From Breviolum minutum Mf 1.05b.01 (Eukaryota > Sar > Dinophyceae > Suessiales > Symbiodiniaceae), in NCBI GenBank assembly GCA_000507305.1, contig DF239880.1:1-64000 (forward strand): a stretch of DNA of 64,000 bases, given 5' to 3'. The translations under genes and the position numbers were made by a program. The notes beneath the pieces were generated by a model that was not told where the DNA came from, ran no database searches, and worked only from the letters and a program-made list of their open reading frames with translations. Below are positions 53,525 through 63,820 of the stretch, in pieces; the stretch's first letter is position 1, and each line of letters begins with the position of its first letter.

Positions 53525-53763
53525 ATTTGGATATCCCAGGAATGTAGTATCTAAACTAGGTGGTGGTTACAGAATATTTTTTATTTTGACTTTAAACCTT
53601 TGGGAAATGATCCAATTTGACGAGCATATTTTTCAGATGGGTTGAAACCACCAACCAGTAAACGGTTAGTAAATGGGTCATAACCCAGTTATAAATGGGA
53701 TATATTGAGGTTATAAGCCACTGATCCTAACCTTTAATATTTAGTTTCCTGGGACATCCTAGT
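53525..53763. repeat. Palindrome family D, copy D8, carrying a nested family A copy
   Basis: Left TTTGGATATCCCAGGAATGT, right TTTCCTGGGACATCCTAG, split by A9. Confidence 0.7.
53556..53658. repeat. Palindrome family A, copy A9, nested in D8
   Basis: Begins CTAGGTGGTGGTTACAGA, ends TTGAAACCACCAACCAG; inner CGAGCATATTTTTCAG. Confidence 0.8.
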
Positions 53764-54100
53764 ACACTCTTTGAAATGTGACGAATAGATACCGAATTTT
53801 TGGAAGACCATATTTGAAAGCCGCAGATACATCTTCCAAGGCACATTAGTTTTGCTATTTATTCGTTAAATTTGTGTGGTGTATCCATGTGATTGGATTT
53901 GAATTTCTGTGATGTTTGTTAATTCAGTGAGGTCATGATTATATAAAAGATCTATCTTAAACACGGATTTTTTGTCTTTGATTTTGGTAGGCCTGTAGGG
54001 GGCGGCGACCCTAGCAGTTTGAAAATGGTCCAGTTGTTTCACCCGTAGAAATATGTAACTTTCTTAGGAAACGGGTGGGGTAATGACCTCTGGTGGAGTC

Positions 54101-54146
54101 TTGGGCCTTATAGTTATAATAAGTGGTTTACAAGGCCCCACCTTGG
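54101..54146. repeat. Short family F copy, F8
   Basis: TTGGGCCTTATAGTTATAAT and TTTACAAGGCCCCACCTTGG; loop almost absent. Confidence 0.5.
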
Positions 54147-54168
54147 TATTTATGGATTTCCATCATGG

Positions 54169-54296
54169 TACTTGGATGTCCTGCCGGTACTGGATGTAAG
54201 TGGGTTATAACACCCTATAAGTAGGTTATAAGTCCCATAAGTAGGTTATAAACCAACTTACTAAAAAGTTACGATCACTTCCATGGACACCCCAGT
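54169..54296. repeat. Palindrome family D, copy D9
   Basis: Left TACTTGGATGTCCTGCCGGT, right CACTTCCATGGACACCCCAG; inner part nearly identical to D5. Confidence 0.8.
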
Positions 54297-54499
54297 ATTT
54301 ATTGATCACCATCAACTGTTTGGGGAATGTTTGGAAAAAACCCTTCTCCAATCATCATTTTTTTCTTAGTTAGGGTTGTTTCAAGCTGATTTTAAGTAGA
54401 TATATGTTTCTCGATTTCGTCTTGGCACGTCTTTGTCAAAGCGATTTGCGCCATCAAAACAAAACATTTGTTATATCGTGTATATTATTGATTGCCCAT

Positions 54500-54585
54500 A
54501 GAATCCATGTATGGTATATTTACCTACCTTTACCATCAAAATCAACGAAATGTATGTAAGTAATGCTAAGTATATACCGTACATG
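54500..54585. repeat. Palindrome family C, copy C8
   Basis: Left AATCCATGTATGGTATATTT, core TTTACCATCAAAATCAACG, right GTATATACCGTACATG. Confidence 0.75.
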
Positions 54586-54659
54586 TTTTTCTCACTAGAA
54601 GGGGGTGTAAAGAATCCCCCCAAGACATAGGATGACACATTTTTTTACTGCAAAAGACT

Positions 54660-54755
54660 TTGGTCCAAAATGTTTGCCTTGGCCCTTCAGGATACTGCTG
54701 TGACACCAGATCAAATTACCAGGATGTTGGGCAGATTTGGGTGAGAGGTGGCGGA
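54660..54755 (+). CDS. Short exon candidate
   Basis: The frame reads KMFALALQDTAVTPDQITRM then LGRFG, a helix-like segment followed by a stop. Not recognised. Confidence 0.3.
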
Positions 54756-54989
54756 AAAATTGAATTGGCAGGTCTCAAGATTTGGACATCCAAATTGATA
54801 TCATTTGTATTTGTATGTTAGCTGGAGTTCCCTGTCACCAGCTATTGAGTAGGGCCATAACTCCACAAATAGGAGCTATACTGTAAGCCCAGTTACCTAT
54901 TTTGGCTGCTAAAAAAGAGGCCCCGGCTTTCGACACTCCATGTATTTTCGGATCGGAGAGGTTGGGGGGTCCACTTGGTACTGGCAAAT

Positions 54990-55112
54990 CGCGCAAATCA
55001 GCTTTCAGGGATTGCCATTTTCGAAGAGCTTAGCAGGCTTAGCAGCAATGCCAAGAATTTCTTTTGTCTACCACCATGGCAAACCACTGATCAACCCGGT
55101 GCATGATTTCGT
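54990..55112 (+). CDS. Short exon candidate ending at palindrome M
   Basis: The frame reads SLAGLAAMPRISFVYHHGKP, LINPVHDFVLR and ends exactly where palindrome M begins (GTACTTAGAG), so M is probably intronic. Confidence 0.35.
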
Positions 55113-55256
55113 ACTTAGAGATTCAGGATACTTAGTAACTGGTTTTATGTAGATTTATAACCCTTGTTAGGGCACATATAACCCACTTATGGGGGTTATA
55201 ACCCTGGTTACTATCCAATCTATCCACGTATCCTAAGTATCCTGAACCTCTAAGTA
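55112..55256. repeat. Palindrome M (single copy)
   Basis: Left TACTTAGAGATTCAGGATAC, right TATCCTGAACCTCTAAGTA; GTTATAACCC-rich arms like family D. Confidence 0.8.
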
Positions 55257-55499
55257 GTGGCCAACCCCCTTCTTGCTGCCGGAAACTTGAGGGCCCCCAA
55301 TGAAAGATAATGAAAGCAAGTTTCAAAGTATTGAAATGATCCCAACGAGATCAGCAATTAATGTTTATAGTAAGCATGACAAAGTGTTTTGACCATCAAT
55401 GATACACTACATCCGTATATCCCTTTTATACATGAGAGTTGAGCAAAAGGTCCATGAAAGGGGTTTCCTTTGCGTAAGCCTTTGGGTATGCAATTAACA

Positions 55500-55975
55500 G
55501 TCTCGGCTAAAGTTTTTTTCTGAAATGGCGAAAGAATTTTTTTTTCTGGCTAAAGTTTTGGCGAAAGTTCATGTACACATGTCTAAATTGCATTGTAGAT
55601 ATTTGTACTTAGTGTTTATTATGTATATATGTATCATTTTGTAAAAACTATTGGGGGATTTTTCGCGAAAGTTTGGCGAAAGTTTTGCTAAAGCCTTGGC
55701 GAAAGACGACCTTCATTTGAAGGCTAGGTGGCCTAAACTGTGGACTTGTTGTGTCAGAACTGACCGATGAAGGTGAGCAAGGACCAACATCTTAAAGCAG
55801 AACGTAAATGTTTAAGTACAGCTGCCGCAGAATGAAGTGTGACGAGGGATCAGACGCCTGGAACAATTTGAGGATATCACACATCCACGTTTTTCTTAAA
55901 AATCTTGGCCAACATGTACCGCGAAAGGAAAACATGGAGTTCGCGAAAGTTCGGCGAAAGTAATTTTTTTTGGGC
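55500..55975. repeat. Scattered GGCGAAAG repeat cluster
   Basis: At least eight GGCGAAAG/GGCTAAAG/CGCGAAAG units: around 55505, 55526, 55549, 55559, 55664, 55673, 55698, 55950 and 55960. No exon seen in 55260-56050. Confidence 0.7.
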
Positions 55976-56561
55976 GAAGATGGCGTTTTCCAGGTGAAAG
56001 AATTTAGAACAACCCTCACATATGTTTATACAAATATGTGTATATTGAGCAACATGTCCTAGTAATAATGTAGCCAACCTCGGTGATCCTCCAAGTATGT
56101 AAACAACGCCATTTGGGACGATCCATTTATTCCACACTTTTCGCCGTTGATTGGGGACGTTGAGGTGGGGTTTTTTGCAACGCCGTGTGTTTCCCCAGTG
56201 CAGAAGTGCCTCCAGATTCCGACATTTGTGGTCGCCACATCTGGATGATGTTTTTTGCATATGTTTTGCATGTTTTGCGGAAGCGCTCTCATGAGAAACA
56301 TCTCCCTAGGGGTTGATTTATAGCATTTGTTTAAGGTGATGGCCTTGATTTTACCAAGGTTCACCATTTAAGTTGTTATTTTTTTCCACTTGGAACCCAG
56401 TCCCAGTTATTTCCTGAAGCAAAAAAAATGGGGCCCCTAAACGGATGATGTTGTGAAACCAAACACCGGGTGATTGCTTTACACGCTTGTTTTTGCTCCC
56501 CATATTTAATCATGGGAAGTGGAAAATGACCGAAGCTCATGAAGGGAAACGTCAAAGGAAT

Positions 56562-56713
56562 CCTAGCTAACCCCCCGCAAAGCTACCTCCCCCGCAGGAA
56601 TAAAGGGCTAATCAGGCCTTGGTAAAGGACAGTTGGTGGTTAATAACCCCTTATTAAACCCTTGTTGTTGGTACCAGTAGGGGTAATTTCTTTAAAGGGT
56701 AGCTAGGATTCCC
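56562..56713. repeat. Palindrome family I, copy I4
   Basis: Left AATCCTAGCTAACCCCCCG, right AATTTCTTTAAAGGGTAGCTAGG. The space up to 57600 shows no supported exon. Confidence 0.5.
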
Positions 56714-58099
56714 TTGAAAATGGTAGTCTTGTGGGAAGCCACGTCCAACTTTCAGGGAGAAAAAGCGACATTTTCCTGGCAGGACTTGGAATGTCCGTTC
56801 AAGAGACAAGATGGAACCGAATGTGGAGCTTAGGTCAAACCACCCTTCCCCTTGCTTATCGTTTTGTCGTGTTTTTTTGTGTTTTGGAAAGCAGGCTCTG
56901 AATTACAATGGGCACCAGAAAATGTATCCATTTTTTTATGACATGAGATGACACCGCAAAGGGTAAGTACGATGTGTTTTCTTCCAATCATCCAGCTGGT
57001 CAATTATTTTTGAGCTGCAAGGGAAGGGTCTTAGTAATTGATGATGTTTAACGTTGTGCCTTAAGGGAATGGCTAATGACGTAGACATACCACCTCAGAA
57101 TGTTGTAATGTTAGTTACAGCATGTTTTTTTTTGAGAGAGCGTCGTATAGTTTCTCAGAAGCTATTTGGATGTCTACTGGGATGTCCATGGTACTTTATC
57201 AAAGAAATCAATCAATTAGACGTGTTGGCGCAAGGGGAATTTTTCCATTGAAGATAAAGGGGCAAGGCCGGGAATGGCATTCCTCATACCGCACTTCCAA
57301 CTTGATCCTTCAAGTTGAAATTCCACGGTGAATTTTCTGGAGGGCGGGATGCCGTCGGATGGGGGAAGTGCGGGTTGAGTGAAATGTTTACTATTTGTTA
57401 CAACTGACATCAATTGATCCACAACCTCTCTCTGTCTGCAATTGTGATATAATAAAGACCAAATGATGATATCAAACATTTGCATGCTTGAAGTATGGTT
57501 AGCTTTGATTGAAGGCTGTTAATCGATTCGTGGCAAAGTTGCTTGGGAATCCGTATAGTCTTTTACATGACGCGCCACGGCCCTTTCACTCACACCGAAC
57601 CAACCCTTTGGGTATGACTGGTTGATAAGACCAAAGGCATTGAGATGATAGTTTGACACTCACCACATCACTTGGGTGGTGGAAGGGGTATGGGTTTTTG
57701 TTGAATGAATTTTATAGGTCCTAAATTTGCACATTGTTCATGGCTACATGGAAGGTGTTCACAGATTTGAGTTCTGCATATCTTTTTGGGCCAAGATGAT
57801 CGAAGATGGCTTCTAAGAACCGGACAAGCAACAGACGTGAACGAAAACGATGTTTGGTGGGCATGATGTTTGGTCCAAAAACCAACAACGTATTTTGCAG
57901 GGATGTCTAAGGTTTCACAAATCATTCATCTCTACAAGCCCAGGTAGGATTCGATGCCCTATGAGAAAAAACAGCATTATTTCACTCACCATCTCACCTT
58001 TGCTATAACTAAACTGCTGTAACTGACTTTTGACAGCTTCAACCTACACATGATTTAACCACCGGTTCCTTTACTCTAAACGTTTTTGTTGGTAACTTC

Positions 58100-58180
58100 C
58101 ATAGGCTCCATGTACAGTATGTCAGTTGCCACAAAAAATCAACCATTCGATGTATATAGGTAAATATTGGTAAATATTGG
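58100..58180. repeat. Palindrome family C, copy C9
   Basis: Left GGCTCCATGTACAGTATG, core AAAAAATCAACCATTCGATG, right end with doubled GGTAAATATT. Confidence 0.6.
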
Positions 58181-58329
58181 ATTGGTTTAGTTGGTGATTC
58201 TTTACGGATTCTACCATAGTAAATCACCATTTTTTACCACCACCATTTGGTTAATCACATCTTTTACAGCAAATCCAAGCATCTTGTAGAAGCAAATCCA
58301 CGCAATCAGCCTGAACATGTGGGCCTCAG

Positions 58330-58590
58330 CCTGAATCCTTATGTCATTTAGCAGGGTCAAATCCTCCCTGGATGCTGGATTGACCGCCACCGCCATGGTT
58401 GTGGATGCTGAAGACCCTTTGGGATGGCGAAGTTCAAATCCTGTGCTTCGGTCAGCTCTTCCAGTTCCACGTCGCTTGCATAGCCATTTTGTGAGGGGTA
58501 AAAATTCGATCTCGATCCCGGTGGTTGTGGTTTCTCCATCTTGTTGGGCACTGGTGCCATGGGGAACCCGCAAAGGATCGATATCCATGA
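58330..58590 (-). CDS. Minus-strand exon candidate between two family C copies
   Basis: GC-rich block. Minus frames give NKMEKPQPPGSRSNFYPSQN with DVELEELTEAQDLNFAIP, or alternatively AVAVNPASREDLTLLNDIRI then QAEAHMFRLIAWICFYKMLG. These may be two halves of one exon with a frame change. The plus strand is open too, so the strand is provisional. Confidence 0.3.
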
Positions 58591-58680
58591 TATGAATTTA
58601 CCATAAAAAAATCAACCATTTTATCTGCAGTATATAGGTAAATGTACCATGCGCAGTCCCATGAATCCATCATGGTACCA
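58577..58680. repeat. Palindrome family C, copy C10
   Basis: Left CGATATCCATGATATGAATT, right AGGTAAATGTACCATGCGCA. Confidence 0.6.
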
Positions 58681-58945
58681 TGGTAAGGTTCTTTTTGTTG
58701 AAAACCTGGATCTAAAGCACATCGATTTTTTCCACGTTTTTTTTGGAGGCTCGGGGGGAAGAGTCTTCATCCAGATGTTTTTAGATACCACACCGGAGGC
58801 GGTGTGATACAAGGGATTTCCTCGTTGGAGTTTGATCACCAAATTCCAAGCATCTCGGGTCCTGGATCACAATAAGATCAAAAGTTTGGGTTTAGCAAAA
58901 CTGGTGGACTCCCAATAATTGGACTAGATTGAATATTCTCATTGC

Positions 58946-59092
58946 TACTCAACCTACCTCCCACCAGATCCCCTTCAGACATGAATAATGGATAGTACGG
59001 GTAAAATAAGGCCTTGTCAAGGGAAACTAATGGTTGATCAGCCCGTCAATAAGGCCTTGTTTCTGGGGGGTAGGTTAGGAAGGGGTAGGTTG
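58946..59092. repeat. Palindrome family I, copy I2
   Basis: Left CTACTCAACCTACCTCCC, right GGGGTAGGTTGACTAG; contains two ATAAGGCCTTGT. Confidence 0.65.
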
Positions 59093-59559
59093 ACTAGCCA
59101 TTATAATTTGTTTTCGAACTCTATGGGTCTCAAAATATCTCAAAAGTGGTTCTTTTTCATGGCTTATACCATTGTCCAGCTTGCCATTGAAAGGTCGGAA
59201 CTCAAAGTAAAATCAGCAGTGATTCATTCTGAAAGCCCCCAATGCAATTCAATCAATAAATGCTGATGTTTGTGGATGGCAAGCTAAACTTTGGACATTG
59301 GTTTCGGAATTTCGGCGGTTTGAGGGTGCGCTTTCCCATGGTACTGTAATTGTTTTTTTCTTTTTGCGTTTTTGGATGCACTTGCATACTTACAGTATCT
59401 ACTTGCATACTTACAGTATCTATTTTTTCAGGAGTATGACATGATTGGGCTCCTTCATTGTTTCATCCCCGATGAAATTTGTCAAGCTTCCTACTTATTG
59501 GCTTGTCAAAGTATCTCAGTGATGATCACCTAAAGCTGGCGATCACACGCAGCCATCAA

Positions 59560-59668
59560 ATCCAACCCCGTCTTAAGGCCAAGAAGCAAAGCTGTGAAAG
59601 CACGTGAAAGAGCGCAAAAGGAGAAGTTGGGGGATGGCAACGGAGAACGTGGGTTCCCTACCAGCTAT
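59560..59668 (+). CDS. Basic exon candidate
   Basis: The frame reads NPVLRPRSKAVKARERAQKE then KLGDGNGERGFPTSY, reaching the tip of palindrome C11. Strongly charged and possibly nuclear. Not recognised. Confidence 0.35.
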
Positions 59669-59762
59669 ACCCATAGGATCCCTGTATGGTATATTAACCT
59701 ACATGTGGCTTAAAATTATGGTAGATGTAGGTAAATATACCATACATGGATCCTATGGGATA
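59668..59762. repeat. Palindrome family C, copy C11 (best copy)
   Basis: Left ACCCATAGGATCCCTGTATG, right CATACATGGATCCTATGGG; long, nearly perfect arms. Confidence 0.85.
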
Positions 59763-59871
59763 TGGGTTATAACTCCACCCAGTTATATATTCGGCCATCT
59801 ATCGGAGTTATATACACAGCTAGTAACTCGATCCATTTATTTCCCGATCGACTCCGGGGCCCACCTTGTCA
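59763..59871. repeat. Family F copy F9, abutting C11
   Basis: Left GGTTATAACTCCACCCAGTT, right CTCCGGGGCCCACCTTGTC; the left GGGCCC tip is missing where C11 ends. Confidence 0.6.
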
Positions 59872-59927
59872 AAAACTCATCGAAATTGTGGTTTTCGAAG
59901 ATGTTTCCTTTTTTTTGGCTCCTATGG

Positions 59928-59992
59928 TAGCATGATCCAATTTGACTTGACGCGCGTATTCTTTTCAGATTGGTGTTCGCCAACACCAACAA
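59928..59992. repeat. Family A relic A10
   Basis: GATCCAATTTGACTTGACG, TTCTTTTCAG, CCAACACCAACAACTA; tips destroyed. Confidence 0.45.
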
Positions 59993-60539
59993 CTATTCAT
60001 TATGGAAAACGGAAAAGGAGCTTTAAATATGTTCAGGTTTTCCAAGCACACATGGATGTAAATATTGTAATTTATTTAGCTGCCACTTGGAAGGAAGCGA
60101 TGAAAGGTAGCTATATCCTCCAGGTTTCGATCAGCACGTCTTATTGTAATTGAAGAAGAGATGATGCTTCTGGTTTGTTTCCTTTTCAGATTCTGGATTC
60201 TATGTAAGTTCTCTTACTTTTTGGGTGAAGAAGCCATTGAATGCCATACGAATCGGGTGTAGACCCCTCGAGAGGGATGCAATCCTGGGAAATGAATTCG
60301 GTTTAGTTCGGGATCCCCGAACCTGAAAATGTCATCCTGGTGGTCACTGGCATCCTGGGGGCCACACCCAAGTCATACTCCACCTGAGTACTCCACTAAC
60401 ACCTGAAGGAACTGACTCCCTTGTCTTCCAGTCATACCTAGACTGAGGTTTTCACGGTCTTTTGATTGGCACTCAAGCGATTGAGTGGCTTGAGATCAAG
60501 GAAGATCTCGATGTCTCGCCTTTGCTGCAACAGGTTTTG

Positions 60540-60960
60540 AAGACAACCGCACCTTATTGTCTGGGTGATTTTGATGGTGACAAACTGCTTTCTACCAGTT
60601 TGCCTGCTGGCGCTTTGCCGGGCGTGCTGTCTCAGTAGTGCAGACGTATGTTGATGTTGAGCAAACTGAAAGCTCACATAAACATGCAAAGTGATCGAGC
60701 AGTGACTTCTAGTGCCAATCACTTTGACAAGCCATTGGAACTGGCTGGAACTGGAAAACATACACCCTTCGGCTTTGCGTTCAATTTGCTGAATGCAAAA
60801 CTGAATAGTTTGCAGCGCCCAGCTATTGTGACAGCATGTCATCTGCAGCAATGGAATTACTGGCAGTCATGCATCTTCACGTGGGTTCGGTGATTGGAAG
60901 CCTAGGGACTAAGACTTTAGACAAAAACAACAGCCAACTTCAAAAACTTGAAGAAACTGA
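60540..60960 (+). CDS. Weak exon candidate region
   Basis: Coding-like GC content with a 137-codon open frame on the minus strand (60438-60851) and an 81-codon frame on the plus strand (60648-60893). Plus-strand peptide MELLAVMHLHVGSVIGSLG near 60850 also looks reasonable. Strand and frame are undecided. Confidence 0.2.
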
Positions 60961-61047
60961 CATTAGAAAAAATCATGGACCGTAAGCTTGGAAAAAACCT
61001 TTCTGAATTGGCATTTGTTTGGTCTTCCATTGATCCGGCCTTCGAGC

Positions 61048-61160
61048 CCTATTTTTGTGGGTTCAGGAGTTGCGGACGGCCCAGCGCAAGATGTCTTCAT
61101 GGAAGCGTAAAGCCGAGGACCCGGTGACGGAAGGAGAGTCGAAAGCGTTGCAAACGGGAC
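61048..61160 (+). CDS. Basic exon candidate
   Basis: The frame reads VQELRTAQRKMSSWKRKAED then PVTEGESKALQTGRS. Charged and coding-like, followed by an AT-rich intron-like stretch. Not recognised. Confidence 0.35.
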
Positions 61161-61280
61161 GGTCAGCTGGGAAATCCCATGGTGTTGATGTGGGGATTTT
61201 TTTCAAGTTAAGCTGACAGAATGAGGTGGTTGGAATTGTGTTTCATTTCCTGCTAGAGAGACTACTTTCCTTTGGCCTAT

Positions 61281-61436
61281 TTTCAGGAGCTATATTAGTT
61301 TCAGGGAGGGTAAGTTATTAACAACTGTTTTCTCACCCGTCCAAATGGGTGAGTTCAGTTTTCCCCAATTGATTTGAACTCCTTGAAGCTGGATCTACCA
61401 GAACACCAAATTTGATACTCCCCCGGAAACTAACAT
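61281..61436. repeat. Family G inverted pair G7, abutting B5
   Basis: TTTCAGGAGCTATATTAGTT with TCAGGGAGGG, and ACTCCCCCGGAAACTAACAT. The second half joins directly to B5. Confidence 0.45.
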
Positions 61437-61538
61437 ACTGTTGATGGAAGAAATTCTGCATCACATGACATGTGTGAAACGATGTAAGTAAAGGGATATT
61501 TACCATATCAACTGGTGCAGGACTTTTTGCATCAACAG
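61437..61538. repeat. Palindrome family B, copy B5
   Basis: Left ACTGTTGATGGAAGAAATTC, right GGACTTTTTGCATCAACAG. Confidence 0.7.
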
Positions 61539-61722
61539 CATCGCCTCCAAAATGCTGGTTGGAAGACTATGTTCCTTTTGAAATGGTCCTTTCTTAGGTG
61601 ACATGGGGAATACATGGTTGTAGAGTTTGTCGTCTCTCATTTCTGAAGCAAAGTCAAATATAGAGGATGTCCCGTTGGATACGATTGATGGTTCTTATAA
61701 AATGAGCTGTTGTAGTCCCCTG

Positions 61723-61826
61723 CCCATAGCATCCATGTATGGTAGATTTACTTATTATGCATGTACCATAATTAAAAATTCAACCATTCATGTAGGTAGA
61801 TATACCAGTTCCATGATACTATGGGC
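61723..61826. repeat. Palindrome family C, copy C12
   Basis: Left GCCCATAGCATCCATGTATG, core TACCATAATTAAAAATTCAA, right CCATGATACTATGGGC. Confidence 0.75.
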
Positions 61827-62014
61827 AAAATTACCCCACATATTTTGGGTGAAACAAGTGAGTTCGTGCAGAAACCACGAAGGAAAACCCACGAAACTCG
61901 CAGGACTTGCAAGCGCTCGAAGCGAGGTCGTCGTGGTTGGGGAAGAAATCCGGGGTGAAGGCGGTGGTTTCGTAGAATTCCCAAAGAATGATTTTTTTTT
62001 ATGTTTATGTTGAT

Positions 62015-62108
62015 TACCCTCCAGGGAACTAACATATCCCTCAAAAATGGCATTTTGAAGATGATTTTCCTTTTCCCAAGGTGGGATATGTTAATTCCCT
62101 GGAGGGTA
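62015..62108. repeat. Palindrome family G, copy G6 (best copy)
   Basis: Left TACCCTCCAGGGAACTAACA, right GTTAATTCCCTGGAGGGTA. Confidence 0.85.
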
Positions 62109-62109
62109 T

Positions 62110-62975
62110 CTATTATGATTATGATATTAGATATGAATATAGTTTTAATTGATACATTTGCATCTTTTTTATATATACAAAGTCTGTGTACTATATAAAC
62201 CTTACATATGTGTATATATATACATAGCTTGCTAACAAGCAAAGTGTTGGAAAATAACACCACCAATGGCCATGATTCTTTGGTATCCTGGTAGGCAGGG
62301 GATGGATTACAGTGCAATATACGATGAATCGACACATTATTTTACAGAATTCATAAACATGTCTTATTTGGTTTTGATTATGTAGGAGGTGAAATTCAAC
62401 AATCAACTCCTGTCCTCAGATTGTTCAGCATGTTGCTCGTTCAGATTTTCTAAGTATACGTATTGTGTGTATGTTTATAATTGTTTATAAATATTTTGTA
62501 TGCGTGCATGTATATTGATTTCACAAGTGTGTTTGTGTTTGTTTTTAAGGACCCTCAAACAAACACGGGTTTCATTCTAAAACGACTGGGACCCGAATCT
62601 CTATTGAATTTTGAGTGGCCCTTTATTTTCACACTGGTTGTATCAAGTCAACACTGTTTCCATCCGCTTGCTACGCAAATCATTGCCTGAGCAAAGGCAA
62701 CAAAAAACAAGGCAGGGATCATCAAGTTATCCATTTTGTGGGGTTCAAACGATGGTTCCAATCTGTAGTGATTTTCCTGTGATAGTGCAGTGGTTGAGCT
62801 GGTAACATTGGGTTGGTAATATAACGACCCCCCTGAATAACAGGACCACTTGCACCACAAATTTCTGACACTTAGCTGCCTTGATTTGTTTGAGGCCCAG
62901 TCATGGGGCTGTATTTTGAACTGCGGATCAGCCATGGTAAATCTACAGTAAACTGCACCATTACTTAGTAGATTT
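62110..62975. other. Non-genic stretch
   Basis: AT-rich with TATATA runs; no supported exon or full palindrome. Confidence 0.35.
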
Positions 62976-62979
62976 CTAT

Positions 62980-63075
62980 ACCCATAGGAGCCATGACTGG
63001 TATATTTACCTACATTTGGATGATTTTTTATGGTAAATGTAGGTAGATATACCATACATGGATCCTATGGGATAT
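62980..63075. repeat. Palindrome family C, copy C13
   Basis: Left ACCCATAGGAGCCATGACTG, right CATACATGGATCCTATGGG; extended arms as in C11. Confidence 0.85.
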
Positions 63076-63382
63076 AGATCATCTGGTTAACCTGTCAGAT
63101 CACTTCTTGTTTTTTGTGCGCGGCTTTCCGCTTAGTAACCAGTGCCCACAAAAAACAAGTGAGTTGCTTGTGTGACAGTGAAAAACATAACAACCATTTT
63201 CTAAATACCTTATAATTTAACGCAACAAACTCTATTCCAACCAATTGTTTATTCATGTTTATTCCCCAACAAACACATTTCCAGATTCCAACCAACAAAA
63301 AAAACTTTCAAAATCCCAATTTTTGCAGAATGTGATTTGTGGTTCACTCAAAAATTGCCTTCCAGATTGCTGTGGGTCACGG

Positions 63383-63511
63383 CTACTCAACCTACCCCGC
63401 CCTGGCCTACACCCCCCTAGAAATAAGGGTTTAATAGCCAGCCTTATTAAAGGAAACGTCAATGGGTTTTCATAAGCCCTGATCATAAGGGACCCCGGCT
63501 ATTTCTGGCAA
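63383..63511. repeat. Palindrome family I, copy I3, interrupted by B6
   Basis: Left CTACTCAACCTACCCCGCCC, inner AAATAAGGGTTTAATAGCC and CCCCGGCTATTTCTGGC; B6 sits in its right end. Confidence 0.65.
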
Positions 63512-63629
63512 TACTGTTGATGGAAGACATCCTGCACCACCTGGAATGTATAAAAACCTGTTATACAAATGGTGTGATAAACTACCAACCTCAAGTGGTG
63601 AGTTTACCGGATTTCTGAGCCATCAACAG
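63511..63629. repeat. Palindrome family B, copy B6, with target-site duplication
   Basis: Left ATACTGTTGATGGAAGACAT, right GATTTCTGAGCCATCAACAG. GCTATTTCTGGCAAT (63498-63512) and GCTATTTCTGGCCAT (63629-63643) flank it. Confidence 0.85.
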
Positions 63630-63661
63630 CTATTTCTGGCCATATGTTTGCTAGGGGTACC

Positions 63662-63820
63662 TAATCGCCATTCGGTTGGAGGCCCAGCAAATCCTTGAAG
63701 GCCATCGTCCAAGCCCTCCAAGCGCTACCGCAGTTGGAACCTTTGGAACCACGAACGGAGCCACCCGTGACGGCCACCGAGCCACCGGTGGTTCCGGTGG
63801 CGGGAACCCAACGCAGGTGG
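63662..63820 (+). CDS. Proline/glutamate-rich exon candidate
   Basis: The frame reads KSLKAIVQALQALPQLEPLE then PRTEPPVTATEPPVVPVAGT. It ends near ACGCAG|GTGGGAA, a good GT donor at 63818. An alternative frame (GTFGTTNGATRDGHRATG) is also open, but the first has better amphipathic character. Confidence 0.35.
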
